Assembly: GCA_045579105.1 (NCBI GenBank)
Contig: JAZNLM010000046.1
Span: 1 to 57,826, forward strand
DNA from: Flemingiibacterium sp045579105
Lineage (GTDB): Bacteria; Bacillota; Clostridia; Oscillospirales; CAG-272
Reading direction: 5' to 3'
DNA: 57,826 nucleotides
Shown here: one piece after another, positions 40,335-48,887 of the stretch
Layout: each line of letters starts with the position of its first letter
Numbering within the stretch: position 1 is the first letter of the stretch
The notes under the pieces: model-generated
The model's database searches: none
What the model saw: the letters and a program-made list of their open reading frames with translations, nothing else
Told to the model about the DNA's origin: nothing
Program-made: the position numbers and the translations under genes

Positions 40335-42509
40335 ATGAAAATAATCAAAAGAAACGGCTCTGAAGCGGAGTTTGACAAGTCCAAAATTTCCATAGCCATC
40401 AGCAAGGCTAACGATGCTATTGAGGAAGCGTACAGAATAACGCCGCTTCAGATTGAGCGCATAGTTGAAAGCGTAGTTATAAGCTGTGAAACACTCGGAC
40501 GTTCGCCTGAGGTCGAGGAAGTTCAGGATATGGTTGAGCATCAGCTTATGGCGCATGGGGCTTTCGAGCTTGCAAAGCTGTACATCACCTATCGTTACAC
40601 GAGAAGCCTTGTTCGTCAGTCGAACACAACTGACGACAAGATACTCTCTCTTATCGAGTGTAACAACGAAGAAGCAAAGCAGGAAAACGCGAACAAAAAC
40701 CCGGTTATCAACTCCACCCAGCGCGACTATATGGCAGGTGAGGTGTCGCGCGATATCACCACTCGCATACTTCTGCCCGAGGATATTGTCAAGGCGCATA
40801 ACGAGGGCATAATCCATTTCCACGACACCGACTATTACGCGCAGCATATGCACAACTGTGACCTCGTTAATCTCGAGGATATGCTGCAGAACGGTACAGT
40901 TATCACGGGTACTCTTATCGAGCGCCCGCACAGCTTCTCTACCGCTTGTAATATCGCAACGCAGATAATCGCGCAGGTTGCTTCGAATCAATACGGTGGT
41001 CAGTCCATTTCGCTTACTCATCTTGCTCCGTTTGTACAGGTCAGCCGGGATAAGATAACCGCAGACGTTAAGGAAGAAAACAAGAGTATCGGGCTTGAAC
41101 TTGCAGACGAGATGATAAGTGAGCTTGTTGAGAAACGACTTCGCGAGGAGATTCGTCGCGGTGTTCAGACCATACAGTATCAGGTCGTAACTCTTCTTAC
41201 CACAAACGGTCAGGCGCCTTTCGTTACGGTATTTATGTATCTTAACGAAGCCAAGAACGAAGCCGAAAAGCGCGATCTTGCAATGATAATCGAGGAAGTT
41301 CTAAATCAGCGATATCAGGGCGTTAAGAACGAGAAGGGCATTTGGGTAACACCCGCGTTCCCGAAGCTCGTTTACGTTCTCGAAGAAGATAATATCAACG
41401 AGGACGCGCCGTATTATTATCTCACTAAGCTCGCAGCAAAGTGTACAGCGAAGCGTATGGTACCTGACTACATCTCCGAAAAAAAGATGCTTGAACTGAA
41501 GATTGATAAAAATGGCGACGGTCATTGCTACACCTGCATGGGCTGCCGCAGCTTCCTTACTCCTTACGTTGACGAAAACGGTCAGCCGAAGTATTACGGA
41601 AGATTTAATCAGGGCGTTGTGACGCTTAACCTTGTTGACATCGCGCTGTCGAGCGAAAAGGACCGTGACTCGTTCTGGAAGATATTCGACGAGCGACTTG
41701 AGCTTTGTCACCGAGCGCTTATGTGCCGCCATGAGCGTCTTAAGGGTACGCTGTCCGATGCCGCGCCTATTCTCTGGCAGTACGGTGCGCTTGCAAGACT
41801 CGGAAAGGGTGAGAAGATTGACAAGCTTCTTTACGGTGGATATTCGACCATTTCTCTCGGGTACGCAGGGCTTTATGAGTGCGTACGTTATATGACGGGC
41901 AGATCACACACCGATCCCGATGCAACACCGTTTGCACTTGAGGTTATGGAGTATATGAACGCCGCTTGCCGCAAGTGGAAGGCGGAGCATAATATCGACT
42001 TTTCACTTTACGGTACACCGCTTGAATCAACAACGTATAAGTTTGCAAAGTGCTTACAGCGCCGTTTTGGTATCATCAAGGATGTTACCGACAAGTCGTA
42101 CATCACAAACTCCTATCACATTCACGTTACCGAAGATGTCAACGCCTTTGACAAGCTAATATTTGAGGCAAAATTCCAAGCGCTTTCGCCAGGCGGAGCT
42201 ATAAGCTACGTCGAAGTTCCGAATATGCAGAACAATCTCGAGGCGGTAATGCAGGTTATCCGTTGTATTTACGATAACATTATGTACGCGGAGCTTAACA
42301 CCAAGAGTGATTACTGTCAGGAGTGCGGCTTTGACGGTGAGATTGAGATTCGTGAGGTGGACGGCAAGCTTATTTGGACTTGCCCCAACTGCGGTAACAC
42401 CGACCAAGATAAGATGAACGTAGCACGCCGTACCTGCGGATACATCGGCACACAGTTCTGGAATCAGGGCAGAACGCAGGAAATCAAGGAAAGAGTGCTT
42501 CACTTATAA
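40335..42509 (+). CDS. nrdD: Anaerobic (class III) ribonucleoside-triphosphate reductase
   Basis: NrdD reduces ribonucleoside triphosphates to deoxynucleotides with a glycyl radical, under strictly anaerobic conditions. The 724-residue protein has an N-terminal ATP-cone for allosteric control (residues about 1-95, starting 'MKIIKRNGSEAEFDKSKISI'). A catalytic barrel follows, with 'HFHDTDYYAQHMHNCDLVNL' and 'MGCRSFL', then a zinc site 'CQECGFDG'...'CPNCGNTD', and the glycyl radical motif 'RRTCGYIGTQF' with Gly702. It is controlled by the NrdR boxes upstream and overlaps nrdG by one base. Confidence 0.97.
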   Translation: MKIIKRNGSEAEFDKSKISIAISKANDAIEEAYRITPLQIERIVESVVISCETLGRSPEVEEVQDMVEHQLMAHGAFELAKLYITYRYTRSLVRQSNTTDDKILSLIECNNEEAKQENANKNPVINSTQRDYMAGEVSRDITTRILLPEDIVKAHNEGIIHFHDTDYYAQHMHNCDLVNLEDMLQNGTVITGTLIERPHSFSTACNIATQIIAQVASNQYGGQSISLTHLAPFVQVSRDKITADVKEENKSIGLELADEMISELVEKRLREEIRRGVQTIQYQVVTLLTTNGQAPFVTVFMYLNEAKNEAEKRDLAMIIEEVLNQRYQGVKNEKGIWVTPAFPKLVYVLEEDNINEDAPYYYLTKLAAKCTAKRMVPDYISEKKMLELKIDKNGDGHCYTCMGCRSFLTPYVDENGQPKYYGRFNQGVVTLNLVDIALSSEKDRDSFWKIFDERLELCHRALMCRHERLKGTLSDAAPILWQYGALARLGKGEKIDKLLYGGYSTISLGYAGLYECVRYMTGRSHTDPDATPFALEVMEYMNAACRKWKAEHNIDFSLYGTPLESTTYKFAKCLQRRFGIIKDVTDKSYITNSYHIHVTEDVNAFDKLIFEAKFQALSPGGAISYVEVPNMQNNLEAVMQVIRCIYDNIMYAELNTKSDYCQECGFDGEIEIREVDGKLIWTCPNCGNTDQDKMNVARRTCGYIGTQFWNQGRTQEIKERVLHL

Positions 42510-43030
42510 TGCATTACGGAAATATTAAAAACTGTGACGTCGCCAATGGAGAGGGCGTTCGCGTAACGCTTTTTGTGTCGGGGTGTACTAACCGGTGTGA
42601 GCACTGCTTTCAGCCGGAAACGTGGGATTTTTTGTACGGTGAGGAGTTCACGGCGGCAGTTGAAGACAAGATAATCGAAATGCTCGCGCTGTCCTATATA
42701 AACGGTCTTACAGTACTCGGCGGAGAGCCGTTTGAACCGTCGAATCAGCGCGCGTTGTTACCATTCCTTACCCGTGTCCGCGCGGCGTATCCCGACAAAA
42801 GCATATGGGTGTTTACAGGATTTACATTTGAGGAGTTAAAGTGTGACGGCTCGCACCCGAGATGCGAGTGTACGGACGAAATACTCTCGCTTATCGACGT
42901 ACTCGTCGACGGCAGATATGAGCACGCAAAGCGCAATCTGTCACTCAAATTCCGCGGTTCGTCAAATCAGCGCCTTATAAACGTGACGAAAACGCTTGAA
43001 GTAGGCGAAGTTGTGCTTTGGGACGAATAA
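42509..43030 (+). CDS. nrdG: Anaerobic ribonucleotide reductase activating protein (radical SAM)
   Basis: NrdG is the radical SAM activase that generates the glycyl radical on NrdD. The 173-residue protein has the cluster motif 'FVSGCTNRCEHCFQPETWDF' (C-x3-C-x2-C), 'LTVLGGEPFEP' and 'VLVDGRYEHAKRN'. The start overlaps the nrdD stop by one base (TAATG), so the two proteins are translated together. Its length is typical. A hairpin terminator follows at 43036-43067. Confidence 0.96.
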   Translation: MHYGNIKNCDVANGEGVRVTLFVSGCTNRCEHCFQPETWDFLYGEEFTAAVEDKIIEMLALSYINGLTVLGGEPFEPSNQRALLPFLTRVRAAYPDKSIWVFTGFTFEELKCDGSHPRCECTDEILSLIDVLVDGRYEHAKRNLSLKFRGSSNQRLINVTKTLEVGEVVLWDE

Positions 43031-43035
43031 TTTTG

Positions 43036-43067
43036 GGGTGCTGTCCGTTTGCGGACAGCACCCTTCT
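43036..43067 (+). terminator. Terminator of nrdDG
   Basis: A 12-bp perfect stem, GGGTGCTGTCCG/CGGACAGCACCC, with a 4-base loop, followed by TTCTTGTG (moderate T content). Confidence 0.82.
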
Positions 43068-43108
43068 TGTGCACAGAGCAATTTTTTTGATTTTTCATAA
43101 AATATATA

Positions 43109-43137
43109 TTGAAATTTTTACTTTAGTGTGCTACAAT
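43109..43137 (+). promoter_or_regulatory. Promoter of dapL
   Basis: TTGAAA (43109-43114), 17 bases, TACAAT (43132-43137). Confidence 0.72.
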
Positions 43138-43171
43138 ATACCTATTGATGAATTTCAAAGGGAGATCACAT

Positions 43172-44356
43172 ATGAAAATCAATACCAACTACAAAAAACT
43201 CAAGGAAAGCTATCTTTTTTCCGATATAGCGAAAAAAGTTGCCGATTTTAAGGCAAACAATCCCGACGCTGACGTTATCCGCCTTGGTATAGGCGACGTT
43301 ACGCTTCCGCTTTGCTCTGCTGTTGTTGGGGCGCTTCACGCGGCTACCGACGAAATGGCAAACAAGGACACATTCAAGGGTTACGGTCCCGAGCAGGGCT
43401 ACGGCTTCTTAAAGGATGCTATCAAGGATTACTACAAGAGTGAGGACGGCGTAGAGCTTAACGCTGACGAAATCTTCATTTCTGACGGTGCAAAGAGCGA
43501 TCTTGGAAATATTCTCGACATCTTCGCAAAGGACAATACCGTCCTTGTTCCTGATCCTGTTTATCCCGTTTACGTTGACACGAACACTATGGACGGACGT
43601 AATATCATTTATATGAACGGCAGTGCGGAGAATAACTTTCTTCCGATGCCCGACGACAGCGTTGATGCGGACATTATCTATCTTTGCTCACCGAACAACC
43701 CCACCGGCGCGGCATACAACCGCGATCAGATGAAGGCGTGGGTTGACTACGCAAAGGCAAAGGACGCTATCATTCTTTTCGATGCGGCTTATGAATCGTT
43801 TGTTTCCTCGAAGGAGCTTGTTCGCTCAATCTATGAGGTTGAGGGAGCGCGCGACTGTGCTATTGAGTTCTGTTCGTTCTCCAAGACTGCGGGATTTACC
43901 GGTACTCGCTGCGGTTGGACTATAGTTCCGCTTGAGCTTAACTGCGACGGACTTTCTCTTAACAAGCTCTGGCTTCGCCGTCAGACAACTAAATTCAACG
44001 GTGTTTCCTATCCCGTACAACGAGCTGCTGCGGCGGTGTTCACTCCCGAAGGACGCGCGCAGATTGCAGAAAATCTGGCTTACTACAAGGAAAACGCAAG
44101 CATTATTACTGCGGCGCTTGATGAGCTTGGTATCTGGTACACCGGCGGCGTAAACTCTCCCTACATTTGGCTCAAGTGCCCGAGCGGTATGGGCTCGTGG
44201 GAATTCTTCGACTTGCTTTTAACGAAGGCTAACGTCGTAGGTACCCCCGGTGCTGGTTTTGGCGAGATGGGCGAGGGCTTCTTCCGCCTTACTGCATTCG
44301 GTGACCGTGAGCGTACCCGCGAGGCGGCAGAGAGAATTAAAAAGCTATTTAAATAA
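43172..44356 (+). CDS. dapL: LL-diaminopimelate aminotransferase
   Basis: DapL converts tetrahydrodipicolinate directly to LL-diaminopimelate, the short route to lysine and peptidoglycan precursors used by many Clostridia. The 394-residue protein begins 'MKINTNYKKLKESYLFSDIA' and has 'RLGIGDVTLPL', 'ISDGAKSDLGNIL', 'CSPNNPTGAAY' and the PLP lysine in 'EFCSFSKTAGFTGTRCGW'. I start at the ATG at 43172 with AAAGGGAG upstream; the open frame extends 9 codons further without support. The gene is monocistronic, with its own promoter and terminator. Confidence 0.96.
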   Translation: MKINTNYKKLKESYLFSDIAKKVADFKANNPDADVIRLGIGDVTLPLCSAVVGALHAATDEMANKDTFKGYGPEQGYGFLKDAIKDYYKSEDGVELNADEIFISDGAKSDLGNILDIFAKDNTVLVPDPVYPVYVDTNTMDGRNIIYMNGSAENNFLPMPDDSVDADIIYLCSPNNPTGAAYNRDQMKAWVDYAKAKDAIILFDAAYESFVSSKELVRSIYEVEGARDCAIEFCSFSKTAGFTGTRCGWTIVPLELNCDGLSLNKLWLRRQTTKFNGVSYPVQRAAAAVFTPEGRAQIAENLAYYKENASIITAALDELGIWYTGGVNSPYIWLKCPSGMGSWEFFDLLLTKANVVGTPGAGFGEMGEGFFRLTAFGDRERTREAAERIKKLFK

Positions 44357-44364
44357 TGGACGAA

Positions 44365-44398
44365 AAGTAGGGCGCTGTGATTTCACAGCGCCCTACTT
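44365..44398 (+). terminator. Terminator of dapL
   Basis: A 16-bp perfect inverted repeat, AAGTAGGGCGCTGTGA/TCACAGCGCCCTACTT, with a very tight loop, then GGATATTTTTTG. Confidence 0.88.
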
Positions 44399-44431
44399 GG
44401 ATATTTTTTGCGTATTTCGTAGGTATCTTAC

Positions 44432-44707
44432 CCGCTGTGTTGATCAGTTTGTAAGCTACACAGGAACGCATATTCCCGATTCGCTCCTCTACGGTTATGC
44501 CAAGTACGGCATCACCAGCCTTGCTATTCACGGCGTTCCTGCAGTTCTCTCGCCATGTCCGTGCGCCCACGAATGTTATAGAAAGCCGTATCCGATTATA
44601 TTTACATAATTCAGTACGAAAAGCTGCCTAACCTTTGGAAGCAGTTTACAGTGGTGGCTTATGAAACGTTAAACAACTATCCCCGCACCGAGCGCGATAT
44701 TATCTAA
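44432..44707 (+). pseudogene. Remnant of a paralogue of the downstream TIM-barrel protein, plus a second fragment
   Basis: Bases 44432-44570 encode 'SYTGTHIPDSLLYGYAKYGI' then 'TSLAIHGVPAVLSP', which aligns without gaps to 'DSRSHLPDALLDAYAKQGV' and 'KSLFLHAVLSTLSP' in the intact protein encoded at 44825-46975. No start, no ribosome binding site and no continuation are present. A second open stretch, about 44606-44707, reads 'IIQYEKLPNLWKQFTVVAYE' and ends 'NNYPRTERDII' at a TAA; I could not align it to the intact copy. This is decayed coding DNA, not a working gene. Confidence 0.6.
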
Positions 44708-44740
44708 AAATCGGTTCAGTTTGATGTGTTAAAAAAGAAC

Positions 44741-44769
44741 TTGACAATATGTAAATCATATGCTAAAAT
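44741..44769 (+). promoter_or_regulatory. Promoter of the TIM-barrel glycosidase-like gene
   Basis: TTGACA (44741-44746), 17 bases, TAAAAT (44764-44769), between the remnant and the intact gene. Confidence 0.8.
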
Positions 44770-44824
44770 GAGTGAACAGACGTGAATTTTGTGTGGTCAT
44801 TCATTCTTTTTGGAGGATACCGTT

Positions 44825-46975
44825 ATGCTTCCCAAAATCATAAAAATGACATCTGAAAAAGTGAATTTTCCCACCGTTTGGCAAACAGTAATATACAGAA
44901 ATTACCGAAGGGTACCGAGCGAAAATATTGCCAAGGTTATCGGCTGTACTATAGAGGATGTTGAGCGCGAGGCGGCAAGACTCGGACTTCGTACGGGGGA
45001 GTGTGATCCTGCGTGGCTGCAGCGGGGATACATAACGATTTTCAGAAACAACTGGTTCATACTCACTTACGAGCAACTTATGACATTGCTTGATTTTGAT
45101 GCGCATCGCTTCGAGTTTTCCCTTATGAATGAGGACTTTCTATGGGTTAAGCTCTGTAGGAATAAGCCCGAATGTGAAGCGCCTATATACACTGCACTAA
45201 CTAAAAAGCAGGTAGAGCAAACAGAAACGGTTGCGGCTATCGTTCGAAAGTATGATACGTCAGAGCGTCGGGTGTTCGACTTTTTCACCGATACCACCGA
45301 CACAGAACCGCAGTATTTCGTTACACAGGGCGGGAATATGAGCATTGCTCATGGCTTTCTGTCGCCGTGCGGTGACACGTTCCTTGAGGATTCGCGTTCA
45401 CACCTGCCTGATGCGCTTCTCGATGCTTATGCGAAGCAAGGCGTAAAGTCATTGTTTTTACACGCTGTCCTATCGACTCTTTCTCCGTACCACTACAATC
45501 CGGAGCTGAGCCGTGACTATAAGAAGCGCCGCAAGAACTTAAAGGGCCTTATTGACCGTGCGGCAAAGCGCGGTATGAAAATATTTCTGTATTTCAATGA
45601 GCCGCGGGCGGTTTCAAAGGATATGTTCGATAAATACGGTAATCCGGAAATTGCCGGCAAGGCTCACGGCGACAGCGCTGTCAGCTTGTGTCTTTCTGCC
45701 CAAGAGCCCAAAGAATACCTCTACTATGCAACACGGGACCTTTTCGAGGAACTTCCGGACATTGGCGGTATTTTCACCATTACAATGAGCGAAAACTCCA
45801 CGACCTGCGCTTCGGGCGGTAAAGAAAGATGCAACTGTCCAAGGTGCAAGGATATTCCTGTATATAAGCTTCCAGTGCTTGTAAATAACATAATGCACAA
45901 GGCTATCCGCGATGCTGGAAGTGACGCTGAGGTTATCGCGTACACGTGGGCGTGGGAGCAAAGTATGGGATGGGAGAGCGAGGACATAGAACGTGCTATG
46001 GCCGAGCTGCACTCCGAAATTGCTGTTATGCACGTGAGTGAGGACAGGATGAAGCTTGATAAGGGTGGAATTGAAACCCAGCTTGTTGATTACTCTATCT
46101 CGAATCCCGGTCCAAGCGAATATGCCAAGTTTATCTACAGTGCGGCTATAGAGAACGGTCACAGGTGCTTTGCAAAAGTGCAGGTTTCCTGCAGCTGGGA
46201 GTGTGCGGTTGTACCGTATCTGCCCGTATTCGACCTTGAGATTGAGCACCTTGAAAATCTCCACAAGTTCGGCGTGGACGATTATATGTTAACTTGGACA
46301 CTCGGCGGTTATCCGTCGGTCACATACGACATTATCTCCGACTATATGAAGTCGCCCGATACGTTTGATATTGAGGCGTGGTACAAAAAGCAGTACGGTG
46401 AGGACGCAGAGGGTGTACACCGCGCAGTAAAACTTTTCTGTGAGGGCTTCAAGGAGTACCCCTTCTGCGGGAATCCGCTTTATTTCTCGCCTAAAAATCT
46501 CGGACCTGCAAACCTTTGGAGCCTTACTCCGAACGAAAATCAATCCGCGATGATTTCTTACGGTTTTGATGATGTGGAGAGGTATACGAAGCCGTATCCT
46601 GTCGACATTTATCAGTCGCAGCTAGGGAAGCTTGTGAGCAAGTGGGAAGAGGCGTGTGAAATCCTTAAATATGCCGCGCACAGTGAAATTGCCTGCGAAC
46701 TCTATGTCTTTGCACGTTTTGCAACGCTTCAATATAAGAGTGAGATTATTCACACAAATTACGTGCTTGCAAAACGTAGTCTTCCAGAGAGCCGTGACGA
46801 GCTTCTTACATTGCTCAAAGAAGAGAAAAAGTTGATTTTGGAACAGCTTTCCCTTATGGAAAAGTCGCCGCTTATCGGCTACGAAACGTCCAACCACTAC
46901 TTCTTCACTGAGCGCGAGTATATTGAAAAGCTCCTCAATCTTGATGGTATAGAGAAGCAACTTGCGGTGCTGTGA
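44825..46975 (+). CDS. Glycoside-hydrolase-like TIM-barrel protein of unknown specificity
   Basis: The 716-residue protein has no signal peptide or membrane segment. Residues about 1-75 include a small helical, HTH-like stretch ('VPSENIAKVIGCTIEDVERE'). The middle (about 170-520) looks like a glycoside hydrolase TIM barrel of the GH20/DUF4838-like type: 'ALLDAYAKQGVKSLFLHAVL', 'RAAKRGMKIFLYFNEP', 'ITMSENSTTCASG' followed by a Cys cluster 'CNCPRCKD', and 'EVIAYTWAWEQSMGWESED'. A helical C-terminal part follows. I cannot assign substrate or confirm catalytic acids. The ATG at 44825 has GGAGG 9 bases upstream. A fragment of a paralogue sits just upstream, so the family was once duplicated here. 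Confidence 0.6.
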   Translation: MLPKIIKMTSEKVNFPTVWQTVIYRNYRRVPSENIAKVIGCTIEDVEREAARLGLRTGECDPAWLQRGYITIFRNNWFILTYEQLMTLLDFDAHRFEFSLMNEDFLWVKLCRNKPECEAPIYTALTKKQVEQTETVAAIVRKYDTSERRVFDFFTDTTDTEPQYFVTQGGNMSIAHGFLSPCGDTFLEDSRSHLPDALLDAYAKQGVKSLFLHAVLSTLSPYHYNPELSRDYKKRRKNLKGLIDRAAKRGMKIFLYFNEPRAVSKDMFDKYGNPEIAGKAHGDSAVSLCLSAQEPKEYLYYATRDLFEELPDIGGIFTITMSENSTTCASGGKERCNCPRCKDIPVYKLPVLVNNIMHKAIRDAGSDAEVIAYTWAWEQSMGWESEDIERAMAELHSEIAVMHVSEDRMKLDKGGIETQLVDYSISNPGPSEYAKFIYSAAIENGHRCFAKVQVSCSWECAVVPYLPVFDLEIEHLENLHKFGVDDYMLTWTLGGYPSVTYDIISDYMKSPDTFDIEAWYKKQYGEDAEGVHRAVKLFCEGFKEYPFCGNPLYFSPKNLGPANLWSLTPNENQSAMISYGFDDVERYTKPYPVDIYQSQLGKLVSKWEEACEILKYAAHSEIACELYVFARFATLQYKSEIIHTNYVLAKRSLPESRDELLTLLKEEKKLILEQLSLMEKSPLIGYETSNHYFFTEREYIEKLLNLDGIEKQLAVL

Positions 46976-46995
46976 TAGCAGAGTATAATCAAAAT

Positions 46996-47024
46996 ATCGC
47001 ACACATCAGGGTGCGATGTTTTTT
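46996..47024 (+). terminator. Terminator after the TIM-barrel gene
   Basis: ATCGCAC (46996-47002) pairs with GTGCGAT (47011-47017), followed by GTTTTTT. Confidence 0.85.
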
Positions 47025-47060
47025 GAATGAGGTTCACCTTAAAAAATTTCACAAAGGTGC

Positions 47061-47089
47061 TTGACCTTATAGAGAAAATAATGTATAAT
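47061..47089 (+). promoter_or_regulatory. Promoter of the M23 peptidase-family gene
   Basis: TTGACC (47061-47066), 17 bases, TATAAT (47084-47089). Confidence 0.78.
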
Positions 47090-47136
47090 GTAGATATGTA
47101 AACAAGTAAACATAGAGATTTCTATAAGAAGGGAAA

Positions 47137-48753
47137 ATGAAAATGACGAAGCTTAACAAGAGTTTGCTCGTGACGATAAGTATTATCGCCGCTTTATTTA
47201 TACCCACGTTTATTGCACTCGGAAATTTTGTGTATTCCCAATTCGCGGATGTGAGCGAGAGCAGTATCACAAAACTTGAAATCACGGACCCTGCGGGAGA
47301 GCTTTTCACACTTTCTTCCGACAATTCTAAAAAGGCTGCTGATATCGCGGGATTTGTTAAGATAAACAATAACGCATCGAAAAAGACTTCGCTTCCCGAG
47401 GCGCTTGTTGGTACAGATTCTTTTGAGTTTAAGTACTACAGCTATGACAGAGTTAAGACGTACAACTACTATTTCTCCGAAAATGCAACGGAGGCTTACT
47501 ACGTTGACGACCGCGGGACAGTCTATAAGATAGACGAAAATGATGCCAAATCTTTCCTCGCTACTGAATATGCTAGATCCCTTTATGCTACATCATCTTT
47601 CCCGGCTTTGACCGTGTCGGCGGAAAAACTCGTTCCTGTGTCGGGCGAGTGGGTATACAAGACGTTCGGGGGGGATTATGTTGCGCTTGATGATATAGAG
47701 CAGTTGCCCAAAACGGACAACATCTATGAGATGAAGGGCGCATTTGCGCTCTCTTTCGACAACGAGCCTGATTTCCTTAACGTGACGGTGAGCGATGATA
47801 ACGGTGTTGTGTTCAGCGACAGCTACGCAAACATTGCAAACGCCGATCTTGCGGGTAGAACGATAGATGTTGTTGTTGATGCGAAGTGGTACGAATCCGA
47901 AACGGAGAGCTGCTACGGCTCCGCAACCTATGAGTTTAAGGCGAAGATCCTTCTTCCTGCGGTGTTCTATCTTGGTAAGACCGAGATTGAACCGGGTGAA
48001 TTCGTAGTTATCTCCGCAAAAAACGTTGACGATCCTTCTGCAATTACCCTCGCAACTGAACCTGACATCGGCTTCACACCCACTTTCTTCATGGACGGCA
48101 GATATGCTCGTGCGCTTGTACCCATTCCAATGGAGTATGAGGGCGGCGACATTAATATGATTTGCTCATACGGAGAAGTGTCGCAGGAAATGACTCTCAA
48201 CATAACGCCCAAAACATTCAGAAGCAGCACGTTCGATATAGACGCACCTACAGTAAGCCAGACACGCACAGAAACTACGCTGAAGGCATTTAATGACACA
48301 ATGGCTCCTATCGTTGCCGAGACTGAATCCAAGCCGCTTTGGGAAGGGTTGTTTATGGAAGCTGTAAATGCTGATGTTACAGTCGGATTTGGTATCAGGC
48401 GTACCATTTCCGCAACGGGTGAGGTTTATCGCCATCGTGGTGTTGACTATGTTGCCACCGCTGGCAAAGAGGTTATGGCTACGAATAACGGTAAGGTTGT
48501 TTACGTCGGATATCTTGACTTACCGGGTTATATGGTTGTGGTTGACCACGGACTTGGTCTCAAGAGCTGGTACTGCCACCTCGGCTCCACTGCGGTATCC
48601 GTTGGTGATACGGTTGCAAAGGGCGATATCGTCGGGTATGCCGGTGCAACGGGCTTTACGGTTAAGCCTTTCCCGCACATCGGTCTTTCGGTCTATGACG
48701 TTCCCGTTTGTCCTTACGATCTCTGGGACGAAGGTATATTGATGACAGAATAA
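47137..48753 (+). CDS. Membrane-anchored M23 (LytM-type) domain protein with an altered zinc site
   Basis: The 538-residue protein has an N-terminal membrane anchor ('LLVTISIIAALFIPTFIALG'), a long extracytoplasmic beta-rich region and a C-terminal LytM/M23 domain (about 405-530). M23 enzymes cut peptidoglycan cross-links. The first zinc motif is intact ('YRHRGVDYVA', His433 and Asp437) and so is the catalytic His481 in 'WYCHLGS'. The usual final HxH motif reads 'FPHIGLSV', so the second His, a zinc ligand, is Gly516. It may be a weak or inactive enzyme that acts as a scaffold or activator, as some LytM proteins do. SpoIIQ-like roles are possible but unsupported. Two ATGs, 6 bases apart, are both acceptable starts. 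Confidence 0.82.
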   Translation: MKMTKLNKSLLVTISIIAALFIPTFIALGNFVYSQFADVSESSITKLEITDPAGELFTLSSDNSKKAADIAGFVKINNNASKKTSLPEALVGTDSFEFKYYSYDRVKTYNYYFSENATEAYYVDDRGTVYKIDENDAKSFLATEYARSLYATSSFPALTVSAEKLVPVSGEWVYKTFGGDYVALDDIEQLPKTDNIYEMKGAFALSFDNEPDFLNVTVSDDNGVVFSDSYANIANADLAGRTIDVVVDAKWYESETESCYGSATYEFKAKILLPAVFYLGKTEIEPGEFVVISAKNVDDPSAITLATEPDIGFTPTFFMDGRYARALVPIPMEYEGGDINMICSYGEVSQEMTLNITPKTFRSSTFDIDAPTVSQTRTETTLKAFNDTMAPIVAETESKPLWEGLFMEAVNADVTVGFGIRRTISATGEVYRHRGVDYVATAGKEVMATNNGKVVYVGYLDLPGYMVVVDHGLGLKSWYCHLGSTAVSVGDTVAKGDIVGYAGATGFTVKPFPHIGLSVYDVPVCPYDLWDEGILMTE

Positions 48754-48757
48754 AATT

Positions 48758-48789
48758 AAGCAGCACCACGTTTGAGTGGTGCTGCTTTT
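48758..48789 (+). terminator. Terminator of the M23 gene
   Basis: A 12-bp perfect stem, AAGCAGCACCAC/GTGGTGCTGCTT, with a 6-base loop, followed by TTATG. Confidence 0.85.
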
Positions 48790-48848
48790 ATGTTTGCGAG
48801 TATCACACGGTGACCTCCTCGCTTTGGCGGTGCAGTAGATCACAAACA

Positions 48849-48879
48849 AAAAACGGATGAGCCGCGCTCACCCGTTTTT
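48849..48879. terminator. Terminator of the PpiC-type foldase gene
   Basis: AAAAACGG-a-TGAGC, loop CGC, GCTCA-c-CCGTTTTT. T-runs occur on both strands; the minus-strand gene stops just beyond it. Confidence 0.85.
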
Positions 48880-48887
48880 ACTTTTAA

